From an uncultured Cellvibrio sp. (lineage in GTDB: Bacteria > Pseudomonadota > Gammaproteobacteria > Pseudomonadales > Cellvibrionaceae): a stretch of 17,633 nt of DNA. Numbering within the stretch: the stretch's first letter is position 1; every line of letters begins with the position of its first letter. Both the position numbers and the translations under genes were made by a program. The stretch spans positions 1 to 17,633 of the forward strand of contig CAMLRJ010000016.1 of NCBI GenBank assembly GCA_946482345.1, in the 5' to 3' direction. A model generated the notes under the pieces. That model was given only the letters and a program-made list of their open reading frames with translations. It did no database searches and was not told the DNA's origin. Below, in pieces: positions 1 through 7,143 of the stretch.

Positions 1-1162
1 TAAGATGGATCGTGAAAGTCGTGATCCTGTTGAGCTTCTGGATGAAATCGAAAATGTATTAAAATTTACTGCGGCACCAATTAATTGGCCATTGGGATGC
101 GGAAAAGAGTTTTTAGGCGTTTACAATTTTTATACTGATACCATTCATGTTTATGAACAGGGATTCGGCCATACAATTCCTGATGATGTGCAAATAAAAG
201 GATTGGATAGCGATGAGGCGACGAAATTTATGGGTATATACGCCAGTGATTTTCGTGAGCAAATTGATTTTGTGAGAGGTGCAACACATCAATTTGATTT
301 GAACGAATATCTGGAAGGCCGTATGACGCCAGTTTTTTTTGGAACAGCACTGGGCAATTTTGGTGTGCGTGAAATGTTAAATGGATTTGTGGAATGGGCG
401 CCGCCACCCATAGCACGCCAAACCAATCAGCGTGTTGTGAAACCCGGTGAAGAAAAATTCAGCGGATTTATTTTTAAAATCCAGGCCAATATGGATCCCA
501 AACATCGCGACCGAATTGCATTTATGCGTGTCTGTTCCGGTTCTTATCAACAAGGCATGAAAATGAAACATGTGCGTTTGGGGAAAGAAATCAAAATTGC
601 CGATGCGGTAACTTTTATGGCGGGTGATCGTACTGCTGTAGAAGAGGCAATTTCCGGGGATATTATTGGCTTGCATAATCATGGCACTATTCAGATCGGT
701 GATACTTTTACCGAGGGCGAAGAACTAAAATTTACCGGTATCCCACACTTTGCACCGGAATTATTTCGTCGCATTCGTTTGAAAGATCCATTGAAGATGA
801 AGCAGTTGCAAAAAGGTTTACAACAATTGTCAGAAGAAGGATCAACGCAAGTTTTCTTTCCATTGAATAACAATGACATAGTCGTTGGTGCGGTCGGTGT
901 TTTGCAATTTGAAGTTGTGGCTTATCGTTTAAAAGATGAATACAAAGTTGAAGCTATTTATGAACAGGTCAGTGTTACCACAGCCCGTTGGTGTGAGTGT
1001 GATGATACGAAGAAACTGGAAGAGTTCAAACGTAAATGTGCAGATAATTTGGCACTGGATGGCGGTGGACATTTAACCTATTTGGCACCAACCAGAGTCA
1101 ACTTATCCTTAACCCAGGAACGACACCCTGAAGTTGTATTCAGAGCAACACGGGAGCACTAG
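1..1162 (+). CDS. prfC: Peptide chain release factor 3 (RF3), 5'-truncated by window edge
   Basis: RF3 is the translational GTPase that removes RF1/RF2 from the ribosome after peptide release. The frame is open to the left edge, and the first visible residues, K-M-D, fit the end of the NKxD guanine-specificity motif (G4), so the first ATG at 5 is internal and the G1-G3 motifs lie upstream of the window. What remains (about 385 residues) covers the end of the G domain, the translation-factor beta-barrel and the C-terminal domain. It matches my memory of E. coli PrfC closely: [35 protein letters not shown]-like, [41 protein letters not shown] and the terminal TREH. The stop is followed after 1 nt by the next gene. 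It is clearly partial; only its upstream end is missing. Confidence 0.97.
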   Translation, partial: KMDRESRDPVELLDEIENVLKFTAAPINWPLGCGKEFLGVYNFYTDTIHVYEQGFGHTIPDDVQIKGLDSDEATKFMGIYASDFREQIDFVRGATHQFDLNEYLEGRMTPVFFGTALGNFGVREMLNGFVEWAPPPIARQTNQRVVKPGEEKFSGFIFKIQANMDPKHRDRIAFMRVCSGSYQQGMKMKHVRLGKEIKIADAVTFMAGDRTAVEEAISGDIIGLHNHGTIQIGDTFTEGEELKFTGIPHFAPELFRRIRLKDPLKMKQLQKGLQQLSEEGSTQVFFPLNNNDIVVGAVGVLQFEVVAYRLKDEYKVEAIYEQVSVTTARWCECDDTKKLEEFKRKCADNLALDGGGHLTYLAPTRVNLSLTQERHPEVVFRATREH

Positions 1163-1163
1163 G

Positions 1164-1493
1164 ATGTGGGTCTTTGTGGGCACTTTAGTGATTTTTTTGT
1201 TGGTGATCACTGTGCTCATGTGGGTTAAAACTCCACACTATTTGATGTCCAAACAAGATGTTATCCAACTTTTTCAGCAGATGTTGGTTGGGCAGGCCAG
1301 TGAAAATGATTGGGCTATTTTTTTATCATCCTCATTTCGCCATTTTCCTGATCTTGAGCAAATTCGGCAGGAGTGTCTGGAATTGGATGACAAGGAGTAT
1401 CTGACGTCATCTTCTAAAGAATATTTGCTGACCGAAAACGGGTTGCTCAAGTTGCGTCAATTACTTTTTCGTGTGGAAAATATGGATGACTGA
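1164..1493 (+). CDS. Small membrane-anchored conserved hypothetical protein
   Basis: This is a protein of 109 residues with one hydrophobic N-terminal helix (about residues 2-24) followed by a soluble, acidic, helix-forming tail. Conserved-looking tail features are the LFQQMLVGQASENDW stretch and the FPDLEQIRQECLELDD stretch. I have a loose recollection of similar short pseudomonad hypothetical proteins, but no function is known to me. I chose ATG 1164 over an in-frame start at 1134, because 1134 lies inside prfC and would put a polar decapeptide before the membrane helix. A GGGAG at 1152-1156 is suitably placed upstream. The 1-nt gap after prfC argues for co-transcription and translational coupling. 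Confidence 0.75.
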   Translation: MWVFVGTLVIFLLVITVLMWVKTPHYLMSKQDVIQLFQQMLVGQASENDWAIFLSSSFRHFPDLEQIRQECLELDDKEYLTSSSKEYLLTENGLLKLRQLLFRVENMDD

Positions 1494-1549
1494 TAGGCGG
1501 GAGTCTATACTCAGCTGACTGGTTTTGGACCTAATTGTAAGGTAAAAGA

Positions 1550-2101
1550 GTGAGCTCGGATAATAAAGACCTCGTTTGGGATCTTGACAGTTTTAATCAA
1601 CGTAAAAAAGCTGTCGATTTTGTTCTGGGCTTTGAAAATAAGCTCTGTGTCTATTCCCCTACCGTTGAGCAGCTTTACACTAATTACAATATTTTTTTCC
1701 CGAAGGAAGAAGATAGGAAATTGGTCATATTACCCAATCCATACAGCCCTCATGATACCTACAACGGTATTCCAGTGAGCTCCGTTGTGCCCACTGGAAT
1801 GGAAATTATTCCAGAAATTTATAATCGAAAAATCAGTTTATTTTTACGCATTCCCTTTAAAAGTGGTCAGGTAAAATATCGAACTGTGCCGTTGCAATTT
1901 GGATTGCAAATTATCAAACAACAGCGCCCGGACAAACCCTTTTTACCTGTATTAATGAAAGGTGATTTGCGTGAGTTGGACGCTTCAACTCCCTGTCTTC
2001 ATTTGCATGCTATTTTGGTGAATCGATTACAAGATCACTCTACTTTGGAGCGTGCAGGAATTCATAAAGTAATTGAAGAAAGATTGGCGTCGTTGAAATA
2101 A
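1550..2101 (+). CDS. Hypothetical protein, unrecognised family
   Basis: This 183-residue protein appears soluble, with no signal peptide or membrane segment, and I do not recognise its family. It begins with GTG at 1550, with an AAGG at 1539-1542 upstream, 56 nt after the small membrane protein, so it is probably the third gene of the prfC transcript. Visible features are a charged, aromatic N-terminus (WDLDSFNQRKKAVDFVLGFE), a Pro/Tyr-rich stretch near residues 63-72 (NPYSPHDTYNG), a middle that looks beta-rich (ISLFLRIPFKSGQVKYRTV, about residues 95-113) and a C-terminal helix ending in ERLASLK. It has one CLHLH motif near residue 150, but no catalytic signature I can name. Reading-frame quality and length make it a real gene. 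Confidence 0.75.
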   Translation: MSSDNKDLVWDLDSFNQRKKAVDFVLGFENKLCVYSPTVEQLYTNYNIFFPKEEDRKLVILPNPYSPHDTYNGIPVSSVVPTGMEIIPEIYNRKISLFLRIPFKSGQVKYRTVPLQFGLQIIKQQRPDKPFLPVLMKGDLRELDASTPCLHLHAILVNRLQDHSTLERAGIHKVIEERLASLK

Positions 2102-2133
2102 AATCATGGCCCACCAATTGGTGAGCCGTGATT
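2102..2133. terminator. Inverted repeat between convergent genes, probable terminator for the minus-strand gene
   Basis: Two 16-nt arms, 2102-2117 and 2118-2133, are inverted copies differing at two positions, with a CCAATTGG centre that would open as the loop. On the minus strand the hairpin is followed by a T-rich run (GATTTTATTTC). On the plus strand no T-tract follows. It therefore best serves as a terminator for the TonB-domain gene, and possibly weakly for the plus-strand operon. Confidence 0.5.
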
Positions 2134-2137
2134 AGGA

Positions 2138-3295
2138 TTATTGCGAGCGGATTAACGTAAATCTGATTGGTGCAGTAAAGGCTATGCTATCGCTCTGTAT
2201 TGCATCAGGTAGCGGTTGAAAAGGTGCTGCTCTTTTTATTGCTGCCATCGCTTCTTTGGTGAGGACCTGATACTTGCCAGGCTCTGATGCAACTATATTG
2301 ATAATATTTCCCTGACGATCCAGTGTGACTGTCACCCGTACACTACCTTCCTGGCCTTTTTGTTGTGCAGATGCAGGATAACGTACGGTTTTGTTAATCA
2401 TTTTAATTGCTTCTTTCACGTAAAACTGTCTTGCTAATAAAGATTCAGCGGTGAAAGCTGGTGCAGAATCATCTTCGTCGTCTTCAACAACGGCTTTTTT
2501 CACTGATGACGCTGCTGCTACAGCTTTTGATTTCGCTTGGCTACTGCTGGACGATGACGCTTCCGTTTGTGTCAGGGGTGGCAGTGCAATTGGTGTAGGG
2601 CCTGTACCAACAACACTCAAATCAGCAGCAATCGAAGATTTTGATGCTTTGCTTGAACTGGATGCCACGGCAACTTGAGTGTTACCTGCCCAGCCCGATA
2701 CTTCCGAAACTCGGCTTGAATCCGGTTTTATCTGATCGAATCGGGCAATCAGCGCGCCGCCTGAGGCGCCAAGTTTTAATATGCCGTCCTTGAATTCAGA
2801 TGACAGAGGAATTTTTCCTATCCAGGATGACAGAATTAATGAGAAAAATTTGTCGTCATTAATATTGCCCAAGGTAATTCCATTCACTGAAACATTTACA
2901 CCTTGCCCAGGTGTTAAAGCGAAAATGATATGGTCGCCACTGATTAGTCGCCCTTTAAAAAGAGAATCCAGCTTCACTATATTGTTGGCTTGAGCTCTTA
3001 AAATATCGGGATTATTGTTGATCGCCATGCCGTCAATCCACATCCGGCTAAAACGTCTGGCAGAAATGCCGTCTTGCGACAAAATCTTCAGCTCAATACG
3101 CATTGGTTGATTTGCTGCAAGCAGAATGTCTGCATTATTACTTGGAGTTTCGGTGAATAGTGCGCCGAGAAACTGATCTTTACCTAACTCCTGATGGCCC
3201 GCAATACCATTTAAAACCGGTGCAGCCTGAGTGAATGAACAAAATAAGAAAGCGTAGAAAAAGATAATTTTTTTAAGAAGATTTACAAAGCGCAT
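2138..3295 (-). CDS. Secreted fusion: chalcone-isomerase-like domain plus TonB C-terminal domain
   Basis: This 385-residue protein has three parts. Residues 1-24 are a signal peptide (KK, hydrophobic core, probable cleavage TQA|AP). Residues about 28-175 resemble the bacterial chalcone isomerase-like family (Chalcone_3 type): MRIELKIL, ISARRFSRMWIDG, SGDHIIFALTPGQGVNVSVNG and LSSWIGKIPLS match its usual pattern. A Ser/Ala-rich and then acidic linker spans about 195-285 (SSSSSS, EDDEDD). Residues about 290-384 are a TonB energy-transducer C-terminal domain (VRYPASAQQKGQEGSVRV, LDRQGNI, AAIKRAAPFQPLP). Classical TonB keeps an uncleaved inner-membrane anchor and a Pro-rich spacer, both absent here, so this protein may be free in the periplasm. 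The CHI-like assignment is by recollection of the family pattern. Plant CHI activity should not be assumed, since bacterial members mostly have unknown roles. Confidence 0.85.
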   Translation of the reverse strand: MRFVNLLKKIIFFYAFLFCSFTQAAPVLNGIAGHQELGKDQFLGALFTETPSNNADILLAANQPMRIELKILSQDGISARRFSRMWIDGMAINNNPDILRAQANNIVKLDSLFKGRLISGDHIIFALTPGQGVNVSVNGITLGNINDDKFFSLILSSWIGKIPLSSEFKDGILKLGASGGALIARFDQIKPDSSRVSEVSGWAGNTQVAVASSSSKASKSSIAADLSVVGTGPTPIALPPLTQTEASSSSSSQAKSKAVAAASSVKKAVVEDDEDDSAPAFTAESLLARQFYVKEAIKMINKTVRYPASAQQKGQEGSVRVTVTLDRQGNIINIVASEPGKYQVLTKEAMAAIKRAAPFQPLPDAIQSDSIAFTAPIRFTLIRSQ

Positions 3296-3345
3296 AGTAG
3301 TTGCTCTCGCTGGCAGATAAATCCAAAATTACAGACCGATGATTC

Positions 3346-3351
3346 AGTATA
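3346..3351 (-). promoter_or_regulatory. Possible -10 element for the CHI-TonB gene
   Basis: TATACT on the minus strand lies about 50 nt upstream of the ATG at 3295. No good -35 is found at 16-18 nt, so it is a weak candidate or one needing an activator. It sits in the 174-bp divergent gap shared with the cyclic-nucleotide-binding gene. Confidence 0.3.
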
Positions 3352-3402
3352 AACCATAAATGCCAACTTCTCCGTATTTCTTATCTATCTTGATTCGGCT
3401 TC

Positions 3403-3430
3403 TTAACAACTGTGGAAGTTAACCTATAAT
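3403..3430 (+). promoter_or_regulatory. Sigma70-type promoter for the cNMP-binding/PilZ pair
   Basis: TTAACA (3403-3408) and a perfect TATAAT (3425-3430) are separated by 16 nt, about 40 nt before the ATG at 3470. AACC and GGTT flank the -10 as a short inverted repeat, which could be an operator half-site pair, though four bases is little evidence. Confidence 0.65.
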
Positions 3431-3469
3431 GGTTTAATATTACCCTCTGGTAGCTAGCTGGAACCAACA

Positions 3470-4147
3470 ATGATAAATGCCAAGCCTGATCATAAGATTC
3501 CAAGAGAAACTCTCGATATACTTCTGTCAGGTATTCCATTTTTTAAAACGCTTAAACAGCAAGACCCATCCCAATATGAGTTTATGCTGAAAGTTTCCCG
3601 CGTGTTGTCTTATGAACCTGGAGAGATTGTTTTACAAAAAGGTGATAGTGATCAGTGGCTTTATTTTTTACTGAAAGGAAAGCTGGCTGTTTATGTTGGT
3701 AATGGGCAAAAAGAAGAGCTGGTCAATTTTATTACGGCTGGAGAAGTTTTCGGTGATATTGCATTACTGTTAAAACAATCCAGAACAGCGACAGTTATCT
3801 CTGACAAATCTTCACGGCAATCGCTCGTATTTGCTTTTGACTTCAGCGTGTTTGGATCTCTCTTGTCCAATGTGCCTATTAGTCTCAATACCAAGATAAT
3901 TTATTACCGCAATATGGTTCATAACCTTCGTTGGAAACTGGAGGTTTACCGATCCCAGCATTTGCAGCATCCGCTGGCAAATAAACACAGACAAATAAAG
4001 TTATTCACTGGTTTAAAGGACACACAGGGAGAGCTTTCATCTTTACATGAGCAAGCGACAGGCTTGGCACTATTGTTAACCGAGTGGAACAAAGAGTTTG
4101 GCAGTGTGACTGCTGAGGATGTTGGTATGGGAAGCCTGCATGAATAA
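3470..4147 (+). CDS. Cyclic nucleotide-binding domain protein without a DNA-binding domain
   Basis: This 225-residue protein carries one CAP/PKA-type cyclic nucleotide-binding beta-barrel at about residues 22-135. Its phosphate-binding cassette reads GEVFGDIALLLKQSRTATV (91-109): G91, E92, A98 and R105 are in the expected places, but the usual second Glu (FGE) is Asp96, so affinity or nucleotide preference may differ. A helix follows (137-165), then a tail of about 60 residues with no helix-turn-helix or kinase motif that I can see. It is therefore more likely a binding or scaffold regulator than a CRP-type transcription factor. It has its own near-consensus promoter and is followed 55 nt later by a PilZ gene on the same strand, suggesting a joint nucleotide-signalling role, which is inference. 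Confidence 0.85.
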   Translation: MINAKPDHKIPRETLDILLSGIPFFKTLKQQDPSQYEFMLKVSRVLSYEPGEIVLQKGDSDQWLYFLLKGKLAVYVGNGQKEELVNFITAGEVFGDIALLLKQSRTATVISDKSSRQSLVFAFDFSVFGSLLSNVPISLNTKIIYYRNMVHNLRWKLEVYRSQHLQHPLANKHRQIKLFTGLKDTQGELSSLHEQATGLALLLTEWNKEFGSVTAEDVGMGSLHE

Positions 4148-4202
4148 CAACAATAACCCTGGTGTCTGTTGTTTCTATAAATGATTCAAGTGTGATGCTC
4201 AT

Positions 4203-4877
4203 ATGAAATTCGAAGATTTAAAATTAAATTATGGGTATCCGCTGCAACTACAAATTGCAGGAGCAACTCCCGGGCAATCGGAAAGATATTCTTGCCGGCT
4301 CATAGGTTGTCTACCTGAGAGAAGTATTTTGCTTTCCGTCCCCAAGGTTGCAGGTAAGTTGGTGCACTTCAAGCAGCGACAAAAAGTCATCGTCAGATTA
4401 ATGATAGATAATGGCGTTGGTGTATTTGCAAGCCAGATAGATATTCAAACTTCAGAACCTTATCCTATTCTTCATTTACTTTATCCCGATAACGTGACCT
4501 TTAAAGGTATTAGGGGAGCTACGCGAGTTGGCGTTGAGCAAAGTGTATCGATAAATAACATTACTGATGCAAAATCTTCCTCTAAGGGATTGATTGTTGA
4601 TATCAGTGTAACGGGCGCAAGGATTGAGTCTGCCATCGCGATTGGCAAAATTGGCGATGAAGTAGAACTGGTGTCTTCTGTTCTTATTCAGGAAGTCACG
4701 CGTGATCTTTGTATTAAGGCTATTATCAGATCGCAAGTGGAAACACCTGACGATACGATTGTTTCAGGCGTTGTAACCAGTTATGGGTTGGAGTTTACGG
4801 AAAAAGAAGAAGAAAAACGTTTGGTTCTTTATGCATTTGTTTATAGTCAAATGGCCATACAAGAAAATCGTTCCTGA
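4203..4877 (+). CDS. YcgR-like PilZ domain protein (c-di-GMP receptor)
   Basis: This 224-residue protein has an N-terminal flagellar-brake-type (YcgR-N) domain over about residues 5-95 and a C-terminal PilZ domain. The two c-di-GMP contact motifs are intact: RxxxR as R104-GAT-R108 and DxSxxG as D133-IS-VT-G138, with the following strand as in the family. YcgR proteins bind c-di-GMP and act on the flagellar motor or other surface machinery, but no flagellar genes are visible here, so the target is unknown. The ATG at 4203 has no clear Shine-Dalgarno sequence. I kept it because the N-terminal domain begins right there. It probably shares a transcript with the cyclic-nucleotide-binding gene, and a strong terminator follows at 4902. 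Confidence 0.88.
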   Translation: MKFEDLKLNYGYPLQLQIAGATPGQSERYSCRLIGCLPERSILLSVPKVAGKLVHFKQRQKVIVRLMIDNGVGVFASQIDIQTSEPYPILHLLYPDNVTFKGIRGATRVGVEQSVSINNITDAKSSSKGLIVDISVTGARIESAIAIGKIGDEVELVSSVLIQEVTRDLCIKAIIRSQVETPDDTIVSGVVTSYGLEFTEKEEEKRLVLYAFVYSQMAIQENRS

Positions 4878-4901
4878 CCCGCAACAAAACTGTCAGGCAA
4901 T

Positions 4902-4936
4902 AAAAAAGCGAACATCATTTGATGTTCGCTTTTTTT
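4902..4936. terminator. Bidirectional rho-independent terminator
   Basis: Perfect 11-bp arms AGCGAACATCA (4907-4917) and TGATGTTCGCT (4920-4930) are flanked by an A-run on the left and a T-run on the right. It can therefore end both the PilZ transcript and the converging H1-like transcript. Confidence 0.9.
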
Positions 4937-4961
4937 AACTCAATAAACGGCTTCTGAGTTA

Positions 4962-5768
4962 TTAAGCAGCAGGGGCAGCAGCAGCTTTTGGTTTACGACC
5001 ACGCTTGCTTGCTTTCGCTTTAGCTGGTTTTGCTTTTTTGGCTGCTGGTTTGGCGGCTTTTTTAGCAGCTGGCTTCTTGGCGGCTTTTTTAGCGGCTGGT
5101 TTCTTGGCAGCTTTTTTAGCGGCTGGTTTCTTGGCAGCTTTTTTAGCTACCGGCTTTTTGGCGGCTTTTTTTGCTTTAGCAGCAGCTTTTTTAGCGGCCT
5201 TTTTTTCTTTAGCAGCAGCTTTCTTAGCAGCTTTTTTTGCTTTGGCTTCAGCTTTTCTTGCGGCAGCTTTTGCTTTAGCAGCTTTCTTTCTTGCAGCAGC
5301 TTTTGCTTTAGCAGCAGCTTTTTTGGCAGCAGCTTTTGCTTTGGCAGCAGCTTTCTTCTCAGCTAATTTTGCTTTGGCAGCGGCTTTTTTGGCAGCAGCT
5401 TTTGCTTTAGCAGCAGCTTTCTTCTCAGCTACTTTTGCTTTAGCGGCAGCTTTTTTAGCAGCAGCTTTAGCAGCAGCAGCGTCTTTTTTACCTGCAGCAA
5501 GAGCAGCTTTGGCGGCAGCTAATTGTTTCTTGGCTGTCGCTACTGCAGCTTTAGCAGCTGCAACTGCTTTTGCAGATTCAGGAGACTTCTTCTTCTTTTT
5601 AGCTGCCGCAGCTTTCTTGCTTGCAGCTTTAACTGCTGCAGAAGCTTTAGCAACATTCTTGGTTAAGGCAACTACTGCCTTATCGGCATCAGCTGACTTC
5701 TTTACTTGTGCTTTTGACACAGATGCTGCCGAAGCAGACTTAACAGCGGTTTTTTTACGTGCAGCCAT
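4962..5768 (-). CDS. Histone H1-like Lys/Ala-rich DNA-binding protein (AlgP-type)
   Basis: This 268-residue protein is almost entirely Lys and Ala. A slightly more varied head (residues 1-90) leads into KAAAKAK/AEKKAAAK repeats, then into KKPAAKKAA nonapeptides near residues 200-240, and ends in an AT-hook-like basic motif KRGRKPK before APAA. This resembles the C-terminal half of eukaryotic H1 and Pseudomonas AlgP (AlgR3), which bind DNA non-specifically and affect alginate and other gene expression. I leave the symbol blank because such low-complexity proteins cannot be assigned by similarity alone. The start is well supported: AAGGAAG (minus strand, complement of 5776-5782) lies about 7 nt before the ATG. 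The repeats make length variation between strains likely. It is a single-gene unit ending at the terminator at 4902-4936. Confidence 0.88.
   Translation of the reverse strand: MAARKKTAVKSASAASVSKAQVKKSADADKAVVALTKNVAKASAAVKAASKKAAAAKKKKKSPESAKAVAAAKAAVATAKKQLAAAKAALAAGKKDAAAAKAAAKKAAAKAKVAEKKAAAKAKAAAKKAAAKAKLAEKKAAAKAKAAAKKAAAKAKAAARKKAAKAKAAARKAEAKAKKAAKKAAAKEKKAAKKAAAKAKKAAKKPVAKKAAKKPAAKKAAKKPAAKKAAKKPAAKKAAKPAAKKAKPAKAKASKRGRKPKAAAAPAA
5055..5162 (-). repeat. Four 27-bp tandem repeats inside the H1-like gene
   Basis: Units begin at 5055, 5082, 5109 and 5136, with a diverged copy starting at 5163. Each encodes the nonapeptide KKPAAKKAA with minor change. Units at 5082, 5109 and 5136 are nearly identical at the DNA level, which points to recent slippage or recombination. 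Confidence 0.85.
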
Positions 5769-6570
5769 GGTGAGCTTCCTTTATAGTTTTCAGGTTAATT
5801 AAATGGATTTGAAAATCCAACCATGTATAAATTAAAACTTTATTAAAAAAATTCAAGTTTTTTGCGTGAAAAAACAACGAAAAAATGCATTTTTCTTCAT
5901 TTTTTTTCAAAAAAATGGTGTAAAACAGATTTTCGGGTAATTTTTTCTGTAAAAAAGTCTACTCCAGCATCCAAAAAAAAATCTCAAAAACATTTCCATC
6001 CTGTCGTTCAAAAGAGTTTTTTTGCCTCCAAAACTTTTATTGAAATACCTTTTAGAGGGGTTGGATACATCTAAAAATCTGTTTGGAAAATTATTTTCAG
6101 GAGTGTTTCAGGGGATTATTTTTGGGTTAATCGTAAAATTTTGGCTGGCTTGAGGTTGGAAAATTACCGGATTGAAAGATTTTTTTTGGTTCAAAAAAGC
6201 CATTCAAGCCATTTGGGAATCTTCTTTAAGGGTAATTTGTGACAGTGAAATCACTTCCCGAGTAATACTTCAATCTCAAGTGTCGGCAATAAATTGCCTG
6301 ATTAAACTCTCTGGGCTGAGGGATTAAGAAAGCTTTTATTGCGGCGCCGAACAAGATTTTTTGCCTCGCAATTGATGGAGCCAGGGTGAAAAACTATTTT
6401 TCTGGTTTGCGGCGGTGATTTTTGGCGGGAGAATCATGACGGGATCTATTGAACGCATTCGGTATGTTTGTCTTGAGTTGGGCAGGTAAAAATTAAATTT
6501 TTGCCTTGAATCAATTCCAGTGTCAGATCTAAACCTTGCGGTGAGAGCATAAAAGAGATGTCACCTATCG

Positions 6571-6666
6571 GAAATAAATCGGGAGTGACACGAGTTGGGG
6601 AGAGATATGAATTGGAGCGTCGTAAATCGGGAGTGTCGTAAATTGGGAGTGTCGTGAATTGGCAGT
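6571..6666. repeat. Degenerate 16-bp tandem repeat
   Basis: Three adjacent clear units lie at 6619-6634, 6635-6650 and 6651-6666, with consensus GTCGTAAATYGGGAGT (the first two differ at one base, the third at three). Looser copies of the AATYGGGAG core occur upstream at about 6574-6586 and 6604-6618, giving perhaps five to six units in all. Confidence 0.75.
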
Positions 6667-6898
6667 TTGCAAAAAATTGTTACAGCAGGAAACCGGATTT
6701 AAATTAACAGAAAGATCAGGTCGATGTTATGGTCGGGTCACCGAGAGCTCTGTGATGATGAAAGATGAAACCTGTTTGTAAAAATAATATGGCTATTGGT
6801 TTGCTGTTCTTCTTATTGAGATTCAGGAATCTTTGCGTTTACCGGATGATGCGATGTTCTTTACAAATGAAACCAATAAATGGCAAATGGTTTTTTAA
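6626..6898 (+). pseudogene. Possible decayed reading frame with two in-frame stops
   Basis: One frame runs open from 6626 to a TAA at 6779-6781, meets a second TAA at 6785-6787, then continues open to a TAA at 6896-6898. Both halves have balanced protein-like composition (for example LLQQETGFKLTERSG, then IEIQESLRLPDDAMFF). No family is recognised, and frames of this length also arise by chance, so this is only a candidate. Confidence 0.22.
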
Positions 6899-7143
6899 TT
6901 GCTGTTACTTTATGTTTGTTATGAAGGCTCGTGCGGCTCTGATGGTAGAACCCTGCCTATATAAGAAGATAGAAGAGCGGACTTGCTGACCTTTATTCAT
7001 GTCGCTAGGGTTTGCGTGTATATAAAGAAGATGTAAATTCGGCCTCCGAGCCTTTAAAGGCATAGAGTTTTAAGTTGGAAAACTGTTAGAATCGCGCCTT
7101 CCCGGACTATCTTTACCTAGTAATAACGAGAGAGGTACTCAAC

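Larger units (their letters stand above)
5769..7143. other. 1.4-kb region with no convincing gene
   Basis: The part next to the H1-like gene (5770-6080) is very AT-rich with long A and T runs. It includes a 7-bp-arm hairpin at 5804-5819 in the probable H1-like leader and a C/A/T palindrome at 5898-5917. The rest is of ordinary composition. Small palindromes are seen at 6285-6298 (GGCAAT/ATTGCC), 6485-6505 and 7050-7061 (GCCTTTAAAGGC). A 16-bp degenerate tandem repeat lies at 6571-6666. Short frames at 5862-6074 and 6765-6989 have poor composition and no good ribosome-binding site. Frames that read more naturally but are interrupted occur at 6446-6679 (-) and 6626-6898 (+). A TAGAAT at 7087-7092 could be the exbD -10, without a good -35. 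I see no tRNA or known ncRNA here. Confidence 0.6.

Noticed and set aside
1134..1163. Upstream start for the small membrane protein
   Set aside because: It would overlap prfC by 29 nt and add a polar decapeptide before a clear membrane helix, whereas ATG 1164 follows the prfC stop directly.
5005..5802. 265-codon plus-strand frame opposite the H1-like gene
   Set aside because: It is the antisense image of Lys/Ala repeats (giving Ala/Phe/Leu strings). It lacks its own start signals, and the minus-strand frame has a good Shine-Dalgarno and a known composition.
5862..6074. 70-codon plus-strand frame
   Set aside because: TTG start, no ribosome-binding site, Lys/Phe/Ser-rich because of A and T runs, almost no acidic residues.
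6436..6489. Short plus-strand frame beginning MTGSIERIRYV
   Set aside because: Only about 17 codons and lacking a clear ribosome-binding site, so no basis to call a gene.
6765..6989. 74-codon plus-strand frame
   Set aside because: Odd Cys/Met/Phe-rich composition, no convincing ribosome-binding site. Another frame of the same DNA reads more like protein.
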